This document shows, one piece after another, positions 58,035 to 64,000 of a stretch of 64,000 nucleotides of DNA. Positions within the stretch are counted from its first letter, which is position 1. Every line of letters begins with the position of its first letter. Source of the stretch: Dermacentor variabilis (taxonomy: Eukaryota; Arthropoda; Arachnida; Ixodida; Ixodidae); the NCBI RefSeq assembly GCF_050947875.1, contig NC_134572.1:124249105-124313104 (forward strand), written 5' to 3'. Made by a program: the position numbers and the translations under genes. The notes under the pieces are model-generated. The model did no database searches, had not been told where the DNA came from, and saw nothing but the letters and a program-made list of their open reading frames with translations.

Positions 58035-61000
58035 GAAAGGGAGGCGCAATTTCGCGTAGTGAGGCCCTCCTACACGAAACGAAGCCACTCAAACCAGAAA
58101 TGTACTTTAGAAGGATGCGAAGACAAGGTAGCTGGTTAGATTTCTCGTCCTTGTATGTAATATGTACGTGCCAGCCTTGCTTGGCTGGTAACTTGCGACG
58201 TAGTTAACCGTTGCCCTGTAGCAAGAAAAAAAAAATGCTTGGGTTTTCACACGGCTTTCCAAGAGAGGATGTCTTGTGCGTCCAAGGACACGCATACATT
58301 GGCACAGAAGGCTGCGTTTCTTTTGGCATTGCCGGCGCGTTGTGATTGCTGAAATTTGCGGTGGGGTATCTCGGCGACTTGGAGGCAAGCGTTATTAGAC
58401 GAAAACAGACGTCACAACCGAGCGAGCACTGTTATGTTCTTGACGACGGCAGTAATGTAGAATAGCGGCCTGAACGGCTCAGTGGGCGTCAGCGAAGTTC
58501 GTGGTGGTCCCACTACTGTGACTGTTCTTCGTGCGCATCGTCAGGCTTTGCGACGCCGTATCGACCCGCCCTGTACGCCGTACGTTAGCGTGTGCTCGTC
58601 ACCGTCGCGTGTTTTCGTGTCCTCCCGCGGCGTCGCCGAAGTTGCGTGTGCTGGCGCGCTCGCCCGTCAGTTGCGTGATACTGTGGCTGGTCGCGCTGCG
58701 GCCTTGACATTTCAAAGACCACGCGTCTCCTCGGATATGGGAACTTTCTCGGCGACTGCCTTATACTCTTGTTTATAACGATTCTCGTCTTTTCCTTTTT
58801 TTTTTCTTGTATTGCCGAACTTTACCGCGTTGCTGCTTCTGTGTCGCTTCGAGATAATAAATTAATCTTTATAGGGCATTAACGTGTCATCGCGGCACTG
58901 CGGCCTTCGAGCGACGCTGTAGTGAAAAGTTCCGGATTAAATTTTCACCGCCTAGTTTTCTTTGGCGCACAACCCAAATTTATCGCCGCCCGTTGTATGT
59001 GTGTGCGTGTGTACTACAAAGCTTGACTTCCTCGCTTGCTCCCTGAATACGCCTTTCAGACTATAGGGTAGGTACCCTGTTGCCTTGGTATGTTTTTATT
59101 ATGCGTGTTAGTGGGAACACCCTTTTTCCTAATTTTTTTTTGTAACGTCAGGTTACTTTCGGCAGATTTTCTGTTAAGTGCTTGCGTATGTAATAGTTCT
59201 CTCTCTTTGTATTTTAGTGCGACGTAAAGGGAGGTACGCCTGCCCATTTGCCTCCTAAGCTAGGCTATAGCTTTACGAACGGTGTCATTGACAACAGTTT
59301 GACGTCACTGAAGTTCTTGGCCATTTCCCTTTGCGTTTAAGTGTTTCTTATATTGTGCCCCATGCTTAAGTGTTTCTGTTTTGCTGGTCATGCTCTCCGG
59401 ATCCTTAGCTCCGCTTTACTTTTTGTTCCTCGAAACCTTAAGCGTCATTAAGAAGCGCCCTGCTTTAGGTGCACTTCGCTGATCTCCGCATGTAGTGGCT
59501 CTGCAGATAGAGAGAAAAAAAATAATAAAAAGGAAAAAATCTCGAACAAGGGACGTGCAGAAGGGTGACAAGTTCCCGGCACAAAAGGCCGCCGAGCGGA
59601 ACAGAAACTTCGGCCACGTCTGTAATCCCGCTGGCAGGAAGGAAATACAACGTACAGAGAGCCGACTGAAAAAAAAAAAAGAAGTGTGCTTTACCATCCC
59701 TCCCCTCACCATTCCTCTCTCCCGCCCAAATCTGTATTGAGAGGTGGGCTCTCATCTAACATTGATGGCGAAAGTTCAACAATGGGCAGACATCGTTACT
59801 CCATTTGAACAGACTTTTTGGAGGACGCCCATTATATTTACGGGGCGCACGAGAACGGAAACCTCTGTGTAAGACGTCACACGCTCTTCATGTTGTTAGA
59901 GCCTTGCGTTTACTTTATGTGTATCTTTATTGTTTTTTTTTTCCTCTTTGATCAGCTACCCGCGCGGGCGGTGCTCACGTATTAGGTGTGTCCTTAGCGC
60001 TGCAGTGGCAAAAAGAGAGCAACTCCTTGCTATTCCTGTATTAACGGAAAGCTCACCTCTGTATCGCAGGGAATGTGTGCAACACTGTCAATGCTGCCAT
60101 ACTTCATTTTTATTTATTTTGTTATAAATGTCGAAATTGGGAAGGTATAAGCTTTCATTTTGTGGTTGCTTTTGGTGCAGTTCTACCTTTCCGCCGTGCG
60201 GTTGCATTCTGTGAGCGAGCGTCCCTATAACGATTGAACGAAACCGCGCGGTATCTGTGGACTTATTCTATGCCAGACTGCCTCGCTTGAGCGTTATTGA
60301 ATACATTTAGCTTGTTGACGTGCAATAGAGAGCAGCTGAGAAAAATTGGAAAGGTAACATTTCAGTAGGGTTACATTAGATAGGCGCTCTCCACTTACAG
60401 TCGGCATAGCTTACAGAAGTCCGTCTGGAGACAGATTATATTTCCCTCTGTAGATGTCTACAGTGTGTCGAAGAAGCGTTGAAATGAAATTTCTCGGAGG
60501 GTTGAGTGGGGAAAAACGCAAAGGTTAACAAGGCCTCGGAGCTGGCCAATAACATCGAATCGCTTCATGCGCTCAGCGCCTGATTGGCCGGCACCAACAC
60601 TGTAGGGTTGGCAACGCTGCGTAGTTTGGTGAGACAGGATATCGAAGATAAGGAGAACTAGAAAGCGGAAGGGAAAGTGCGAAATCGAGCAACGTGGCAG
60701 CCTTTTTCATTCCTTTATCTCTTTCTTTCTATCTTATTATTGCATTTGTGTGTGTTTGGGTAGGGGGGGGGGGGTTGTTCTGCTTATCCTTGAGTTGAGC
60801 GGATGATTCAGTTAGTACAGTGGCGAAAAGAACCGGAGGAGCGGGTGAACGGGCTAGCTTGCTTCGGGCAGGACTTTCTGCTCTAGCGTTCGTGTTGCGT
60901 CCACCTTTGGCTCTTTTCATTCGAGGTGCGAATTACACGCTGTGAAGCTGTCCCAGGGGTTGCCGGACGGGAAAGTGTAAGAGGGGAGTGCGAGGGTGAC

Positions 61001-64000
61001 GCTTTTCGGTCAAGGAAGCTCTCTTCCAGAAACGAACCAGAACTACGGAGAAAATTGAAAACATGCCCCATTTAGTGTGGCTGCCGCAGAAACGTAGAAG
61101 TATATACATAGCCTGGCGTTATTAGGGGACATGCGTCGGGCAGTTCGGTAACAAATTTTGTGCTTGTTGTATGGGAAAGTAAATTGAAGGAGAGAAAGAA
61201 AGAAAAGAGGGGTTCACTTAGTTTTGATTTTTCTTACGGGCTTCTGCGTTGCAAACAACATCGCGAAGGTTCGCTTTCTTCTTTGTTTCATCAGGAATTT
61301 TTCTACCTGATCTTTTGTTATCGTTCCTATAGTGTTTCTTGTTCTTATTATTGCTGCAAGTGGCCTCATGGAAACCTTCTGACCATAGCAAAATTGTGCT
61401 GTTCTAGCCTTTCTTCCTGCCCTATCCCTCTTGACGTTTCCGTTTTTTCCCCTTTTAGTTCCCATAGCAACGCTTGGCAGAAAGCAGGGAAAAAGTTTGC
61501 GTCGTGTCTAGAGCTGTTCGTGTTTTCCAAAATTAGTCTCCGAAATATTTCTTGTTCTTATTTGCCGTCTCGCACTTTTTCGCTCCTTCTTTTCGCATCC
61601 CTGTCAAGCTCAGCCACAACATTTAACTGTTGTAATCTAGTAGCTGCCTGTTGTAGTCGCGCTTATTCTACGTTTGCATTTTTTTTTGTACTGCTTGTAG
61701 ATAGAGGTGGTCGTAATAACTTTTTTTTTCTGACTATCTTTCATTTCTGAGGTATTTTAACCAGAGTAAACCGGTTTGCAGTGGTATTGGTTAGACTACG
61801 CAAGCTGGAGGACTGACGGCGCTGTGGCGAATGCACTATGTAGTATTCATCATTTGCTGCTCAGTAAACGTTAGTGCTTCTCGGTGAGCTCCCCATTATG
61901 AATTTCTTTCTTTAAGAAAACGCCCACCTTTTGCGTGTCTTCGTGCAGCTGCAGCTGGCTGGCACGTGCTCGGCAGTCGCGCGAAAGTAATCGGCGCGAT
62001 TGTGCCGCATTCGTTGGTGTACGTCAGCTTAAGATGGCGTTCACTTGAAACGGACGTCACGTGGGTGCGGTCTGCAGCCGGGCGCAAGCGGAATGCTCGT
62101 ACAGAAATAGCGAGAGATAACGAGCAGTCTGGTATTTGTTGCTAGTTTGGATTGCTTAACATGGTTACCGCCCATAGCACCGTTCTTTTCATTTTCCTTG
62201 CGTTTTTTCCTTTCTTTCTTTCTTTCTTTCTTTTTCTTTTTTCTTTTGTATTTATCCCGTTCTGCGCTCAACGCGATCGTGCGGGCACCCCGCGCATCGG
62301 CGTCGCTGTTTGTGCCCGGCGAGGGAACGGGAACATTTGTCGCGTATCGTGAATTATGGACGTCGCGCTGAGGGAGCGGATTTCGGGAGGAATGTGGCGG
62401 CATCGCATTAGCATAGCTCGGCGCGTATCTGTTTCTGTGTGTCTTGCGTGTTGGGAGAAAGGACGTGGCTGTCAGCTTTTCCTCCCTGTTTGCTCATATT
62501 TTCGTTTCTTCTCGCCGCCGCCTACCTGTCCGGTCCATCTGCAAAGCGAGAAACAAATACGCGGAAGAAATGAAACGTACTCCATTGTAACGGGAGCTAA
62601 ACGGAAAAAGAAGTTCGAAATGAATGGAAATGTAGAAGCGCGAAAAAGTAGCGCGAGAATATGACGTGGAGAAAAAAAGAAAAAAGGCGAGTACGGCGGC
62701 CCAGACGTCGATGCAAAAACGTAATCAAACAAAAGGATAGAGGAAGGAGCGAACGCTCTCTTTCTCTCCTTTCGTGTTTTCTCTCTTTCTCGTCGGAATA
62801 GCGTGGGAGCGAACGAAAGTGCGCGAGTGATATTTACGAGTTGTGAGCGAAATCGAAGTACTTTTCGGGACACCGGCTATCAATCTTCGAGACGTCTGCT
62901 ATCGCTCCTTGCTCTCCGTCCCTCGTCTCTTCTTGTCGGCTCTTCTCCTCTCCCCCTCTCTCTTTTGTTGTTGTTTTGTTACCAAAAAAAAGGAGAGGTG
63001 TCGGAGAGGTTCGTTCTGTGTGTTTGTTATCGACATAGCGAAGTATAAATTCTGAGCAGCTTCAAATCGGAACGGATGTCCCACTGAATTTCTTTTCTTT
63101 CGCTCGCATCGCCGTTTCCGCGCTGAAGACTCCGGAGGAACGAAAAACGGGAAAGAAGTGAACAAATGAAGAAAGAAGAATAATAAAAAAAAAGCTAAGT
63201 AGAGCGCACGTCCGTGCATATAAAGGGGCGGCGGCGAAAGGGAAACGTAACAGGCGTACTCCAAATGCGCATTCGCCCCCCCCCCCCACCCCTTTTCGTT
63301 TCTGCCGCACAGCTTCTGCATTTTCTCTCTTTTCCTTTCCGTTGTCTTTCTTCGGTGCGTTTTCTAATAGGAAGGAATCTTTTTCCGCCGAAAGTGTTAG
63401 CGAAATTCGCATATATTTTCCCCGTGTGCGCAGCCCCCGGAGCGCCACGGAATGTGGCGTCCGCGGATCCGAAAAGATCGTGCATTCAAAAGACGAAAGG
63501 CACGTTGTACACGTTCTCCTTTGTCGTTTTTTGTCTTTTTTGTTTTGTGTGTGTAATGCTTTTTTTTAATTCCGTGCCCAATGATTATTCAAAAGCGCGT
63601 TACAGTTTGCAAAGTGTGGCCGTTTCCTAATGGCCCTCTCTCTCTTTCGAAGAGTAATTTTTCACACGTTAGTCCATCATATCCCTTTCGTGCGGCTTGG
63701 CCAGCGTTCGCAAGTTTTACCTCGCTTATATACACACGCCCTTTCTCGTGTTTCAGTGGCGACTCTTTGGGAACGTGTTATCTTTTTTTCTTTTCTGACC
63801 ACTAAATGTTCATTCATCCTGAAGAGTAATTGCAGCGCGCCTTCTCTCTACGTCTGTGACGTATATGCTGCAATTTATGACGTGTTGTCAAGTTATTACG
63901 CCCCGTTTTTTTTTTCTTCGTATTTCCTTCCGTAGTTGATCTTTTCTGCTTCTTTTTTCTTTCTTTTTTTGATAGCGCGAGCCCACGAATCGTTCTCGCG
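58035..64000. other. gene-free stretch to the end of the window
   Basis: No protein, RNA gene or clear mobile element recognised. T- and A-rich tracts are frequent; a G run lies near 60765-60774 and a C run near 63276-63286. GCTGGCCAAT (60541-60550) and ATTGGCCGGC (60583-60592) form a small imperfect inverted repeat. The 196-residue plus frame at 61160-61750 is Ser/Phe/Cys-rich. Its complement has charged, protein-like patches (for example LNVVAELDRDAKRRSEKVRD) broken by stops, which may be an old element remnant, but I cannot place it. From about 62900 to the end the plus strand is pyrimidine-rich. Confidence 0.5.

Overview
ORGANISM. This looks like nuclear DNA from a large, repeat-rich arthropod genome, most probably a hard (ixodid) tick. 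The supporting signs are: degenerate tRNA-derived SINEs of the kind known in ixodids (Ruka-like: a tRNA-like head, then a body with runs resembling 'ggtgcacgttaa' and a '(g)gttttacgtgcc' end, often beside CAAT or CT microsatellites); a non-LTR retrotransposon C-terminus with RNase H and a CCHC knuckle; two decayed Ty3/Gypsy pol remnants; very many dinucleotide and tetranucleotide microsatellites; and more than twenty poly(G)/poly(C) runs of 10-20 bases. There are no operons, Shine-Dalgarno sites or compact gene spacing. The tick assignment rests on remembered family resemblance, not on a search. LAYOUT. 1-4480: no gene; pyrimidine-rich and GC-rich filler. 4486-5990: SINE head, then an inactivated RNase H/zinc-knuckle end of a non-LTR element and its 3' module. 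7503-7911: a diverged direct duplication. 9584-9677: (CAAT)n. 11787-14025: two unrecognised open frames. 14066-14786: first fold-back element. 15828-18706: a 205-212 bp sequence present twice in direct orientation, with a 60-bp coding-compatible tandem duplication between the copies. 20222-20269: a candidate 48-nt exon. 23020-23280: a strong hairpin and a retroelement 3' end. 24260-25560: a 1.3-kb polypyrimidine stretch. 26089-28110: (TA)n followed by a Ty3/Gypsy pol remnant and LTR on the minus strand. 28985-29835: a promoter-like motif cluster and a second fold-back element carrying a tRNA-like sequence. 35722-35960: SINE. 38799-38919: perfect hairpin beside (TA)n. 39473-40646: a roughly 1.1-kb element ending in an endonuclease/exonuclease/phosphatase (EEP) fragment, flanked by a 35-bp direct repeat. 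40850-41641: a second Gypsy pol end, then a LINE 3' module and (GATA)n. 43590-46745: zinc-knuckle fragment, LINE module and SINEs. 47741-48531: third and best-preserved fold-back element. 50.4-55 kb: GC-rich blocks with long but unrecognised frames. 55560-55853: SINE and (CAAT)n. 57238-57322: LINE module. 58000-64000: nothing coding recognised. HOW IT FITS TOGETHER. I find no convincing intact host gene. The window reads as intergenic or large-intron DNA built from nested, inactivated transposable elements and the microsatellites that seem to grow from their tails. Most long open frames lie in GC-rich or polypyrimidine DNA and are open on several frames at once, so they are weak evidence of coding. 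I did not find a convincing new multigene system. The best leads are structural: three fold-back elements, three near-perfect short hairpins, the paired 205-212 bp repeat, and the 60-bp in-frame tandem duplication.
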